Of a stretch of 64,000 nucleotides of DNA, positions 47,401-61,700 are shown piece by piece. The stretch's first letter is position 1, and every line of letters begins with the position of its first letter. The DNA lies in assembly GCA_050084515.1 (NCBI GenBank), contig CM114272.1:30876001-30940000 (forward strand), in the 5' to 3' direction. A model generated the notes under the pieces. That model was not told the DNA's origin. It saw only the letters and a program-made list of their open reading frames with translations, and ran no database searches. A program made the translations under genes and the position numbers. Source of the stretch: Blasia pusilla (lineage: Eukaryota; Marchantiophyta; Marchantiopsida; Blasiales).

Positions 47401-49771
47401 GACGAAAAGTATATGGGAAGTGGCTGGAAGCAGCCAACGATGGAGATGACAAGCTTATTTGTGACATCGTTCCTACTCGTGAGATTCATGTCGGTGCTTC
47501 TGTCCAAATTAAAGGGATCCTTCGTGAGGCCGATCACTGGATCATTCAGGTATGAATCTCATTTTACTTTTGAGTGTTTGGATCCTTCCAAAACTCTCTA
47601 GTCTCGATTTCGTTCTTTGAAGTATTTGGTCCAGCACTCGGCATCCATCGTTTTCTGATTCTGCATTCTGGTTGGGAAACGTCGACTCGTGTTACGGAAA
47701 TCTCGCAGGACGAGGGTGGAGCTCTCTGGAGAGCAAAGCTTCCAGGCTTTGAGATGGAAACTGTGCTAGAGTTTCATGCTGGGCCGATTAGATGCGTTGC
47801 CAGTTCGCCCATCAGCTTCGACTTGGCGTCGGGCGGGTCCGATGGCACAGTGCGTACGTAAACTTGTAACAATCTCTCATTCTGAATCGTTAAACGTGGA
47901 TCGGTGACTAGAGTTCCTCGCAATCTAAGCAAGAACCATGTTGTGTCTACTCCAACCGTCAGAAATCCTCCTTGAATCAGTCAGTATCGAAGATCCCGTA
48001 CTCCCCCTGCTCGAAATTTCAGCAACTCTAGTCAGGTAGAAATTTGCACGCAGTTCCCACCCACCACTTGATGAGAGCAGATTTCCTCTTTGAGAAGAGG
48101 ACAGCTGTGAAATCTTTCTAAATTACATGACAGAATGCTCCTCCTGTCAGCGGAATCCTGGGAACTCGGTAACGTTGTCATACTGCAGCTGGATCACTCT
48201 AAGTTTATTCCAGATCCACAACACATGGGACATTTCCAGCTGCTTTGCACTGTCATGGAAACCTACATCTCATAACTAGAGTACCTCAAGTCGATTGTTC
48301 CTGGGAGATGGGGAACTTGAACAAGACTTGAAACACCAGTATGTCGTTAAAGCCCTAAGAATGGATATCCTTTATCGACTCTCTCGTGAACAATTTCTCC
48401 AACAAAACAGGTGCGACTGTACAGCTTCAAAGACCATCGACAGAGGTATTCGAGGAAATTTCCTGGGGGAGTTTCATCACTAGTTTGGATGCCTTTGGCG
48501 TTGGATTCTACAGGGAGCAGTGTGCTTGCTGGATTTGCAGACGGTGTTGTGAGGATTCTGGAGCTTACTGCAGACAAATGGACCCTCACTCGTGCAATGA
48601 AACCTCACAAAGTTAGTCCTTCACATCCTGTTTCCAATGCAATCTAGGGACGTACTCATGGCTCACCTACATCATGGTTTTAACAGAATCCTCGCTTCAA
48701 ACTTCATTGCAGTATCTCAGTTACAATTTGCTCACTGTGAAGTTTCCTAGTACGATCACCGAAATAGTTCAGACATTGTATTCTGTCGGAAGTCACTAGC
48801 TCATACTTCTATGTATGTGGACAGTTGTGTCATAAGAGAGCTCTGTACATACACATAAACCTGAAATCATCGCTGATATCTTCAGACTACGCTGTTTAGA
48901 AACCCCACTGGTTTGTGCATTGGTTGATAATAATCAAGTCCAACTTCCTGAGAAGTAGTCATGCATAGTAACGACGAGTAACCTACTCAGACAAGTTTAT
49001 GAAACAAAGTCTCTCGATTGCGAGACTCGTGGTCGCAGCAAGAAGCTCCAGTCTTGATTGGCATGCCTGGTTCTTCTGCATGTAGTCGGAGGTGGCGGGT
49101 TTGTCTATCTCGCCAGACGGGGAATTGTTGGCTACAGGATCCCACGATGCCACAGTATTCTTCTTTCATTGCGCGAACTCGTACAAAGCCCTTGGGTATG
49201 TCCCTTCCCTGATCACCGATTCCCTGGGTTTCTGCTTCCTGCTCTTCCTGTCCAAATTGAGCTTCCGTCCATCGATTGACAACGACGAATGCATTCTCAG
49301 AGATGAACAGCTGCACTGGGCTTCGGCAGATAGTAATGCCAACATTTTTTTTCTTCCTATGAGTGGTACTATGGTGTGTGGGTGCAGATTCTGCAAAGTG
49401 CCAGGACCAGTAACGAGCATTGATTGGGCTCCGTGCGGGCAGTGTTTACTGGTCGGGTGCCTCAACGGAGCCATAGCCGAAGTCGCTCGACCAGGTAAGC
49501 AGGCTTCAAGTGCGGTCTTGAGGTTTCCTCATGCTAGAGGATTTTCATTCAGTCGACCAGCTTTTATACCTTTGCAAATGAACGTCAGTGCAATGGCAAT
49601 CGATGTGAGATTTATCGGATTCAGCTTTCTCCAGGTGTGGATGCTGATACATCCAAGTCATTTGAGCTCATACTGGCCATTAAGAGCTACACATTTAGAC
49701 GGCCCAAAATTGCGAAGCCCAAACCGGCCCCTGAAGTGAAGGCAGAAGGCGCAGCAGTCGAAGAACTGCAG
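44425..49771 (+). other. CFAP44: CFAP44 N-terminal WD40 propeller region
   Basis: Repeated WD-type blades are visible in successive exons: YWLTVWDWE (exon 4), GHIRFWKM (exon 5), [10 protein letters not shown] and GFIRFWNLD (exon 7), [12 protein letters not shown] (exons 9-10), [12 protein letters not shown] (exon 10) and [11 protein letters not shown] (exon 11). This part is the docking propeller of the tether subunit. Almost all introns here are phase 0. Confidence 0.85.
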
Positions 49772-52700
49772 GTGCATATCCAGTCGCTCCAAGTCATGTG
49801 TAGACCGCCATAGCTGAAATTTCTCCCGCATGCGAGCCCCTGATGGGCGGCCAGCCACTCGTGCGGTGCAAAACCTTTTCAAGCCTTGTCCGCTTACCAT
49901 GGAAAACTCCGGCTGTGTGGGATTCTTAGGAGGCAGATGCTGCCACTTCCGCCGGTGAAGGTGCCCCATCCGAGTCGAATCTAGCACTGGAAGGAGAGAA
50001 TGGTGAACCGAAAGGAGCTGGTGCAATCGAGGCTGCTGCAGAAGCTGGCGAGGAAGCAGAACCGGCGCACAGTGAGGAAATTGCCGAGAAATCAGAAGAC
50101 GCTGCTGCACAGGGCGATCATGCTGAAGCTGCCGCTGCTGCAGCTGTTGAGGGGGAAGGCGTTCCGCCTCCACCTGAACAGATTGCACCGGTTCCACAAG
50201 GTGTGGAAGACGAAGAACAGGATGATCCTCCTGGTACAACGTACTCAGTTCGCGCACTTATGTATGCCAAAGGCAGCTTGGGCACATTTTACGTTGCACT
50301 GGATGTAAGTTTACGCAAGCGACCGATTCAGCTTTTGTGACTCTGTCTCCGATCGGTCGAAATGATCTAGTCATGAAATCCTCTGCTTTCCACAAGCCTT
50401 CACACTCAAGCTCACGGATTCATGAATGAACCGATTCATCATCGTCCATGGAGCTCACGCATTCCAACAAAACAGTGTAGATTGCATCATTCGCAGGCAG
50501 ATCATGGAAGAAAAGTGGTAGAAATAGAAGCACAATTTCTTATTTCACCAGGAGGGCAACTTTCACAATAGTGTACGTAGATCGCAGTAGTTGCAGCAGC
50601 CCAGATCATGCGAGTGATAGCACGGAAAACACGATTTTGTTATTTCACTACAAGGGCTGTTCCCATCCATAATAATGTAGAATAATTGCAGTAGGCCAGA
50701 TCACGATTGATAGAAGCCAGTGGTGTTGGCAATAAGCGGATGTTGAAACTAAGACTTGAAAGCACTGTGGCATGTGAGCTAAATCGGCTGGGATGTCAAC
50801 ACCAGGGCCGTGCAGAAGGATACATCTATGAATGTCATGTGGACTCTGAAGAAGTGCTCGGTTATACACCATGGCTCAAATGCGTGAAGTCTTTCGGGTA
50901 CCATCCACTTCAGTCCTGTATCAAACTGTTCACCAATGAAGATATTCGGGTATGAAGGAGGAGCGATTTTCCTACAGGACTTTCACAGGAAGACTCTACG
51001 ACTTGATTAAAATGCACAGACAAGAGTCAGCATTGCAGCATCAGTCATGTTTTTACTTCAACTTGATAGGATAGTTTTTTGCCACTCGTAGGAATGGCCT
51101 TGCATTGCAAATTTCGGACATAGTCGACAGTCTTTCCATCAAATTGGTGTTTCCTCATGCCCATTTTCAAACCTGTCACCATAAAAAGATGAGCTAATCA
51201 AAGAGTAGAAGCCTCATGTTTAAATTTGATGCTTACAGATACACTCATTCCTCCCGGTTTATCCTCTCGGGATCAGATGATGGCGTGGTGCGCGTTCAGG
51301 AAATCCCACCAGCTGGGCAACTTCTTCTGGCAAAGAGATCCAAGTTCTGGGAGGTAAGTGAGCTCTGGCCCCTGGATCTTCGCAAGTTTTGTATCCAGGG
51401 TTTGCACTAGTCAGCAATGTTGTGGTTATCTCACACACACTGTGACCTGCTCACTCATGAATGTTGGAGAACCTCCGTTTAAAATGAATGCAGGATCAAT
51501 GATCCTCTTTCTAGCAGGCAGCTCAAAGCTATGATCCCAATCATTTAACCAAGTGACAATCGCTACTCCAAAATCCGACCACAGCTTCTAATGAGATCGA
51601 TGAATGCCTTGCAAGTTCAAGCGGACCATGAAGAAGCATGCCATACAATATATTAAAGGAGAGCCTGCCAGTGTGATGCAGGGAGGAGTGCATGACGGTT
51701 TCTATGGAGTGGTTGCTGGAGTCGTGACCAGTTTTGATGATCAATATCTGGTACAGCAGTCTCGAAATTGCTCCTGACTTTGGTCGATGATCAGATCTGG
51801 ACAGATTCCTGAGAGATTTTCATGTGCCATCATCCGGTTCTATACGTTTCAGTACTGTTTGTGTTTTATGGCTAACAAGTCTGGATCTTTGGGCGCTTGT
51901 GTGTCAGGCTAGTGTATCGCATGACGGAAGCTTTTTCGTCCAAAGTATGGATATGGCTATGGCTCCTCCCAAGCCACCTTCCAAAGTGTCGGTGGGAGTG
52001 AAAAAGGGTATGAAAAAGTTTGTAATGAGTGTTTGCTTTCAGATGGAATAGAATATGTAAGAATTTATATTATTATGGGAGAGTGCCATCTTGATTTGCT
52101 TGACACTTAGCACCTGGGAAACAATAAAATGTTTCCAATACTACGGGCAACAATTTTAAAAAAATAAAATTATGTGCAACATGATTAGTCCCTTCCCTCT
52201 CGTGCATGGCATCAGCTATGCACTAATTATTATTATTGGAGAGGGCCCTTATGTGGAGTCTCTTATCTTGACACCTAGCCCTCTTAGTTGATAGGACTAC
52301 TCGCCCTCTCTCGATGGATGGATTTGTCAATTGATAATATCATTCGTAATCAAGAGTTTTGGGGGTTAATTAAGTTATTAGTCATATGTTTTCAATGCTC
52401 ACTCTTCCTCTAAAATGGAGTGTGTGATGGACATGGTATGGAACTCTCAAAGGTATGGGTGTTTGAGACTCTTCAGCAAGAGAGCTATGATCGTGCTCAT
52501 AGTGGTAGAGTGAACTTGTAACAATGCTACTTGTGGGCAATGAATAGAACAAAGTGGAGAGGAGATTGAGGATGTGTCTGCTATGGCTTTGAGCATTGAG
52601 GAGCAGCGGGCTAAGACAGAACAAGATGAGAAGCTCCGAATGGCGTTGGAAAAGAAAAATGTGGTGTTGGCGAAAGTGGAAAACATACGAAACAAGTTGG

Positions 52701-55700
52701 GTGCACTCTTGAAGGAGATGAACGAACGAGAGAGAAATGAAAAGCTACCTTTGAAGGAATTCGAAATTGATCCGCACGTGAGAATGTGTGTGAAATATTT
52801 TACCCCAATTTATCTTGATGCTTCATCCTCTTTTGCCTATATTTGATATTACTTGATATGTTCTTCCATTCCTTAATTCCAACTTCTCACTTGAAGAGCA
52901 CTCTTCAATCTCACATCTCATCTATATTACTAAGGCAAAGTGCACATTCCAACTAAACTATAAAATAGGCAAAATATGCTAACAATTTATCTTTTGTTGC
53001 GATATTAGGGATGATGGAGTGGGCAATTGAGGGGGTTCTCCATTTTGAAATTTGATTTATGCATGGTAATCCGTGCAAAGTATCGTAGGACCTCTTGAAA
53101 TCAAGCCTAGGTACAATTAGCAAAACAACAAAGTTGTCGAAGGGTTCCTAATGATACATTTCCTTGCCACATTTCCTCCTGTCCTCTAATTGGGGGAGTG
53201 ACTTCAAGGGATATTTGAACGTGGATAGGAGGCATTGAGTGTCCATCATCTACCTCCATAGGCGACTAATTTGGGGGAGAGGGGTGCCGAGGGTGAGTTT
53301 AATTGTACTTGTATGAGTGGAAGGGTGGGGTTTATTGTGGTTGTCTTAGTGTTCTTTGGCAGTGTGGACAATACACTCACACCTATTCATGCTGCACTCC
53401 ATGATTTTATCATCATTTCACATGCAATTAAGGGATTTTATTTCATGCACTTAAGACTTAAGTTTTATGATCATTTTACATACTTGTCAACATGCCCTTC
53501 TATAGACAAACACCATTTCCTTCAAACGTTTTTCGTAACACATACAACCTCCTAGACCACTTCCCACAATAAAAAACACCATTTGACTTCGCCAAGTTTA
53601 GTGCCATTTCCCACTTTAAACTTTAATGTGTGATGTGTTCCCACTCCCTACTTCAATACTTATCTCTTACTTCAAATGGTGAGGGGATAAGACGATTTAT
53701 AATAATGAATGAAAATTTCCAACACTTAGTACTAACTAGGAGAGAGACATGAATTGCCACAAAGAGGAAGGAATGCCACAAATTCAATCTTATGTGTCTT
53801 TAGATGCCACAATCAAGAAGAAGAGAGGTGTATTGATCATCGACCACGAAGGGAATTTTGCTGATTCATAATGTATTTGGAGCTTCCAACCACCTTTCAT
53901 TTCATGTGGCCTTCACATACTCGAGTCTTTGAGTTCCCCCCTCTTTTGTACTCTCGATGGGTTTCCCTATCACCCTTTCTTGTAGGCTTTCTTATTCTTT
54001 TCATTTTCGCGAATTGCAGTATGCTTGCAAAGGAAATGGAACATGAAGTTGATTTGGCTCAAAAAGAGCTACTATGGGAATCAGAGAAGAGGAATGTCGT
54101 GCTTCGAAAGTTGAAGGCTTGGTACCTGGATCCATTGGAGGCATGGAGCTTGTAATCTCTTGTCTTCTCTATAGACTAGGCTTAAAAAACAACAAATGCA
54201 CAACAAGTTCATCCTAGAGTTCATCACTTACTTGCAGCCCTTATTTGCCAACATTTTCTTAAGAGTTCTTTTCCACTGCCCTTCACACTCTTGTAAAGGA
54301 AGGAGTTCACCTTCATTTTGGTCAAAATTTTGCTACATGAATGCCAACACCAAATGTGATTATGAAGCTAGGAAGTGTGGAGGATAGTGATAAGGTTCAT
54401 TTCTAAGCATAATCATTCCTTGTCATGACGTAGATGCATATGGGCTCTTTAATACGACATTCTATTGTGGATTCAAGCTCATGTAGACAATAGAGTGCTC
54501 GTAGAAGTGGGTGTGATGTAGTGGATATGGCTAACAAGCATGTGTGAAGTTGGAGTTATGATTATATGACATTGAAGAAGAAGTTTAGGGTTTAGGGATG
54601 AAGAACAAGTTTTTCACTGGAGTGAAAAACTTGTTCCTGGTGCCTACAAATGTATAGGTGGAACGCATTCTGCTGCATTCTTTTCGTTCAGGACGAACTG
54701 TTTCATCTTTTCGCACTGCAAAACTCTCTCCACATTTGCAGGTATCAGTGGCTAGCCTCGTGTCCAATATCAAAACTTGCTCATGATGCTTTTGAAAAAT
54801 AAATGAACTTAATATTGACACAAGATCTTTTCTTACATTTGGTACTCGCCCTCACCAGAATTAAGGTTTTTCATCCAATGATTTTCATTATTGAGTTTTC
54901 AGTTTTATATGCTTCTCGTGGCGAGTCTCACTCAAGTGTTAGCAGAAACACAGTTGAATGTTCTGTGGTCCAGAGTCTTGGGTCCAGTGGCACAGTCATG
55001 AAGTTCTCTCTTTTAATGGTTGCCGTAGGCAGAAATTGTTGAGGCCAAAAAACAAAAGGGAATAAGAAGGTGGTCCAAACTCCAAAAGAAGCAGCGAACT
55101 TCTCAGATCCAACCATCGGAAACTGACCAACCTGAGGCAGAACAAGATGTACAAAAGGTCTGGAAACTAATGTCTTACTACTCTCTGGCTTTGCTTCAAT
55201 CGGGGAAGAAGACATTGACAAACTCGCAGGGGTCCTTATTCCTTCCACTTTCGAAGAGGGCAGACATAAAAGTGGACTCCTACAATAAGCAGTGTGCACT
55301 TCGCAACATACCCAAGTGAAAATGGTTTCTTTGATGCATTAGTTACCAAGCTGTGCAAATTGTGGTATCCTCTAGGAGCCTGCACTTGAGGAGGCGAGAG
55401 AGGTCCCGGAAGCAGAGAAAGAAGCGTCAGAGGAGCTTTCAAAATCAGAACAAAGGAGATTGCTGTTGAAGCAGAGAGAGAAGGAAATGGCCAAGTATAT
55501 CCTCACCAAACCAGATGAGGTCAGTAGTAGCGCTTCTGGTGATTTTGAGCTGTTGTCATCACTCACCTCTCCCCCGACTAGTTCTGTGAAAAAGGTTGTA
55601 AGTTGCTGATTCTTACTCAATCGTTTAACCTTTGAGCAGACTTGGGTGAGTGAGGAGGATGCCATCGCAATTGAACATGCAGAGAATAATAAAGGAGATT

Positions 55701-58700
55701 TCAAGTTGAAGTCGGATCCCACATTTGTTGTTCCCGATGACTTGCGCACAAATGCGAGAATAAAGAGAAATGAAATCCTCTTGTTCACAGAGGAGATTTA
55801 TGAGCAAAGAATGGCATTCAACAAAAAGTTCCTTGCCCTGCGAGAAAACAAAAAGGAACTCCATGAGCAAATCTTGAAGAACAATGCTCGAATTCAACAA
55901 ATCAACAAAGATTTGAAGTATGCACTTGCAGCCAAGACATAATTTACTCTTATGTGCGCAGAGTAAACCTTCTCTGCTAAGTAGTTCAAAGTCTTTCGAA
56001 TAGCCCATAGTTTGTGATGACCAACCCATCACGATCAACTAATCATCTCTTTGAGGTTACAGCTATTTACCCACCCTCTCTTCTGGTCCATGCACCCTTT
56101 CCTGTCAGTGTTTCTTCAGACGTTTATCTAGTGTACCAACGTTATTATGCCAAAACGAAAAATCAGAGTTCTCCCGTTGCTTCTAGAATGGTGACAGAGC
56201 CTGTAAGCGCAGAGATATCTTCTTCATATTCTTAGATCCGAGCCCACTGAATTCTTATAATCAGTCTCGACTGTCATACAAAAAGTTGTTTGTCTGGTTT
56301 CAGGATTAACGAGGAAGAATTATTTGTACCAACAATAGTTAGGGAGGAGACACCAGAAGATCGCGAAGTAATCTCACTGGAGGTAAGCTATGGGATCTCG
56401 GGACTTCTGAAGGCGACAGAAATATGCTGAGTGAGCCGGCTCAACTCACATTGCTATGCTGCTCACTGACAGGATGTGAAGGCGTTTGAGGAGAAACAAA
56501 GAAGCGCTCAGGAGGCAGCCTTGAAGGTAAATTTATCTACAGTGAAGTAGTTTGGGGATTTTGTACTGGCAAACTTCAGCTGCCTCGAGTTACTGAATAA
56601 CGGATTGATGATAAGAAACCAATAGTCTTGGTGACCATCGTAATCCTCCTTGTCATTTCTCGCTGGAGAAATATTCAACAATACTCCGGATAATATAGGA
56701 ACTGATATTCAACTGGCCCGTTTTAGTGATGGTTGTGTAATTCATTACTCAGTACGAACTTATTCGTTGCCACACCTGTTGCAGCTCCAGTTGTTGGTAA
56801 CTGGACGTTTGTATTCCCAGAGTTGAAAATGACCTATTGATTCTGCTATCAAGAAATGGTAGTTGAGGTAGCTTAATACAGAAATCATGATACAGGAAAA
56901 GAGTAGCACAGATTAGTTGATGGGCGAAAATTTTGATCTGACTGCAGGAAAGCAAGACTAAGGATACTCTAGGTATGGATCAAACGACCAAAAAAGCAGA
57001 CGACAAGGCAGCTAAACCCGGATCCGTCATTACGAAAGACAGAGATACTACAAATAAACGGAGGCAAGGAGGGCCGAAGGATTCTAAGGGTTTTGCATTG
57101 TCTCCTTTGGAGGTAAGGCTTACATACACTTGAATCCTTTTTTCTGAGGAATAACGGTATTGAAGAACTCTTCTCACCTTGTGTATGTGCAGCTCGCAGA
57201 ACAAGAGGCGATTCAAACGAAGCTCAAATATGAGAAATCAATGTTGCTGAAGAAAAATTCATCAATCATTTCAACATTCGATGATGCTCTGGAGAAGCTG
57301 AGAGCAGAAAGATTTGGACTAGAGATCAATGTAAGGCTGCTGAGCTCAAGATGCTTGCTCTTTATCAGGCATGTGTTCGTATGCCTATGTATACAACTTA
57401 CTAAACTCTTAAGACTTGGAACTACCAACCTAAGGAAACTATCCAGAAAGCAAAGATTTATAAGTGTGCATCGTATAAAGGAACTGTGACTACCCCTTTT
57501 TTTCCCTGTATGCTGATTTCCCTTGAGATGTATTCATGCGTTCCCTGTATGTGTCATATCCGTCTCTGTCTCGTGCCGACGTACACTAAATTTCAAAGTT
57601 TGTTTGTTTAATGTGTCCTTATGTACCATGAAGATTCTACAAGATGTTGATAAATTTGCATAGTTTTTGCTGTCCAGTTTCTTTACTTCGAACTCTTCTG
57701 GGCATCTAATTTGTGACCACCACATTCCAGTTAATCATAGTCACAGTCTAATGCATCGGCAAGCATTCCACTCGACATTCTGTAAGTCTTTTCTGAGGCA
57801 ATCTATCAAATGAAGTTCAGTAATTTTTTCTAACCTTTGTTTCTCCTGCCTTTGATAACATAACATCTTGTCTTTACCTCGTCCAGGAGTTACGGTATCT
57901 GCAAAAGATACAACCAACCGAGGAGTCGTTGGATGTTCGACTCACTGAGAAGATGAAAGCTGTAGCTGATATCAATGTAAGTTCTAGTAGCTGATACCAC
58001 TCAATACGTGCAGACCTATTAGCATCTGTTCATTCTAGCCAATATAGATCTGGGACGATTGTGTTAGAAGATAGGTATGTCCCTTTCTCTCTTGAGTTCC
58101 CATGAAGTATATTTGGTATGACAATCAGATAAGCTATTGTTGTAAATAGCTTCTTGTTTGATGCTTGGGAGCTCCGTTCCTCCCAAGTATGATCAGTACT
58201 CATAGTATATAAGAGAGTCTCCCTCCTCTCATATGGTACCATTGTCACTTCTTCCTTTCTCTCCACCCATCTTAGTCTCTAGCATCGTCCAACCAGGGTA
58301 TAGGGTGTATGGTCACAAGGCTATGACAGGCAACATTTGAGGAACTGTAAGTCTTCTTAGATCCGATGGACGATAAATCACCTCATTCGATCGTTCATTC
58401 TCCCAGCAGAAGATAGGGGGTAAGCTGATAACAGTACAGATTCTATTCAGAAATACAACTTGTCTGAAACTTCTATTCTGAATGAGTTTCAGATAAGCTC
58501 TCTATGAAATCCGCTTCAAAATCAGTCTTCCAGGTTTTTTGAATGACCCTCATGAATATGGTTTAGTGGAAGATCGTATCCTTTCTTTCCCTGCTTTCAA
58601 ATGTTTAGACCTGAGAGAAGTAGAACTCTTATTCCAAAATCACCAAGGACAACTCCCAAACCATTGCACATCCACTCCAACACGAGGTGAACATACTCCA

Positions 58701-61700
58701 CAGGCAGAGCTTTGCAGATCACCTCATCACTAACTCGGTGGAATCAATCTATAACACACACACACACAGACACACACACACACACACACACACAAGAACC
58801 AAAACCATTGAGCTCTTCACACTCCCACTTCAAGCAGCACACTACCAAAGTGAAGCAAGGCAAGGGATCTTGAATATAATGTTCATACATGGAGCCTCAA
58901 AGTGACCACCACTTCAACTCTATGTCCCTTATAGGAGAGGATCAAGCCACAATTTCGCACCCTTGCAAATTGCCTTCGCATCCTTCCTAATATTTCCCTA
59001 ACGACCTCATGTAACCCTACTGTTTAGCTCTAGGATGCTATTGAGGCCATAATATCCAGGACCCTAAACCAAAGGTTCAAAAACTTGAATGAATTTTACA
59101 CCGGACCACTCTAAATCATAAAATCTCGATTATTGAATGTCATTCATTGACTGAAATGTGATTAACTGCAGCTGAGACTAGTCGATCAGGAAAAGTTGAT
59201 GGAAGCTAAGAAAGAGGAAATCGTCAGCATGATCGAAAAAAAAGATGCAGTAAGTCCCTTGCCACTCGAGCCTCTGGCAGCAACAAGATCTTTACTTTCC
59301 AGCTAGTCATTCGATTTCCGTGTCAGATAGAAGTAGATACTTTGAGGGGGCGCTGGAACAGTCGCTGAGTACATTTTCATGATATGATCAGATGGTGAGG
59401 GAGTTCGAGCAGATATTTCCAGACCCTGAAGACCCACAACGAGCTATACTTCACAAATTATTCCTGAAACTCATACGCCGAGTAAAAAGAAACCCTGATG
59501 GAACAATTGCAGATTCTGATGAGGATTCTGACCTCGAAGAAACCGCTGCAGATGATGATGAGGACGACTATGAGGACGACGATGTAAGAACATTTTAGTT
59601 GGTGTCTGTAGCAATTGGAAAGTCTTATTATGCCGTAGTCTGGTTTAAATCAAGAACATACTTTGCATATAATATTCCTCCTCCCTCTGAAAACAATTAA
59701 AATAATGCAAGCAGTGAATGATAGAAAACAAAATGGTTCCGGATTTTGACCATCCTTTCATGATTCATCTTAAAATTTGTGATCAATATGAAAATGTTAA
59801 CTCTTTACTTATTAACAGAAGCCGCTGAATATTGGTTGTCGCGGCTCAGGTGGCAGAAGTCTGTCCTCCAAACGTTACTCCATATTTCTACGAGCAAATG
59901 TTTAAGCTGCGAGAACGACGTGTGGATCAAGAATTTTTTATCAAAGAAGCAAACAAAGCATTAGATGGTACACACAAGAAAACCCATTCACTCCCGCTGC
60001 TAATCACGTCAATTCCACAAACTTCAAGGAAACCACTACTTTGCTTCATAATTATGAAATCCATTATTCAGGCTGAAACCAATGAAGAGTAAGTTTTCAT
60101 CCTTTGGTAGGATTAATTGTTCCCACGCCATAACATCACAGATTTTACCCATCACTTGTTCGAGGCTACTGCTCAACAAAGGTGGTACATGTATAGAAAT
60201 AACGGAACTGCAACTAGATGCAATTAAACCATCAAGATCATCCACAAGTTTTACAGAAGCATGACTTTTCGAACGACTTGATTTATGCTCTCTGTGTGCC
60301 TACCTGGACTATATTCATGCACGTTTCAGAATATCCTTGACATTTGAAACCTCGGGCATCGAGTTATGTTGTGGTATGTGCTACCTCGCAAGGAAGTGCA
60401 CACCATGGCCTTGACTGCTTCAATAAAAGTGTTATATTCAATTATTCGACATGGACACTGCAATTTCATGCCTCCTCATTGTGCAGCATTAACAAGGGAA
60501 CGTGACGGCATCTTGAAAAAGAAGAAGTTGATTGATGCTTCTCTCGAAGCGGTCGAGAAAGACATAGCAAACTTCCAGAAGGAGAAGCAATATTCATTGA
60601 ACGAGATAGAAATAGTTCTGTCCTTGAAAATGCACCAGGTAGCATGCCATCGTTTGCCCGAAGCAATATTTCCAATTTTCAGGTTCATGCAGTCTTTTGG
60701 CACATGCACAGCTCTCAGTCATGCACCTTTTGGTGTCGCTGTCTTGTCAGCTCAGACCTTCGCCATCAAGGTACATTTGTAAACATCGATGGGTCGATTG
60801 GAAATTTCAGTATGAGGCGATTCTGATTATGTGTGGAATGGTCATCTGGGACACCTGACACGCTGATGCAGATTGAATATCTTGAAGAGGGGACTTTACC
60901 TAAGGATCTGTCACAAGGCCTCGTGTTCGACAATGCCGTGTTCCAGCGTCTGAGAGATGTGATCAAGGAACATGTGAGAGCGAAACAATCTCTGAAGGAG
61001 CTTCACAAAGAACTCCGTAAAGAGCACCAACTACTCAATCGTGAAAAGAAGTTTGAAGATGAGAGAGCAGTGAATATTGAGGCAAAATGCGTGGAGGTGC
61101 AAATGCTGAAATTTGGACAGGTGCTGGTCTGTCATGGCTTGGGTTCTCACCTGCTTCCACATTTTCCCTCCGTAACTCCGCATCATGTCGGGTTTGTCTT
61201 GAGCATCGATTGCTGTGTCCGCAGCATTACGTGCCAAACAAGGTTGACTTGAGCCGTGGTGACGACATATGGCATACCGGCCGAGTTTTTATTCAACTTT
61301 CGTAGTTGGGTATAACTGGTTGAGCTCGTATTGCGATTCACTAGCGAGCGCCTGAGCCTGTGGATGCACAAGTTCTGACGAACGTTCAAATGCGTTTGCT
61401 GTGCAGGTTATAGACATGGAAGTATTGGATGTCATCAGTAAAGACATGAAAAAAGACACTGTAGAGCTGAAAGATCAACTGAGAGCTCAGGACGCTTCCT
61501 ACGCAAGGGAGATTGGTGATTGGAACAAGAAAATAGAGAAAGCAACGGATGACCTCTGCCGTAAGCCTTCCCTTCATTCTCCCCACTCATCCACCATAAA
61601 AAGTAATTTCTCGACTGTATCGACCCTGTTTCTGTCCGTGTCGCAGGTTGATACTGTCGATATGGTCATGCTTCGAGCGTCACTCACAATTCCTTCTCGG

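Noticed and set aside
50707-50949. Long ORF version of CFAP44 exon 15 (to 50949)
   Set aside because: The donor at 50949 leaves the wrong phase for exon 16; the upstream donor TTTCGG/GTACCA at 50897 restores phase and family alignment.
58753-58794. CA repeat considered as part of a CRISPR-like or telomeric array
   Set aside because: It is a simple dinucleotide microsatellite inside an intron; no spacer structure anywhere in the window.
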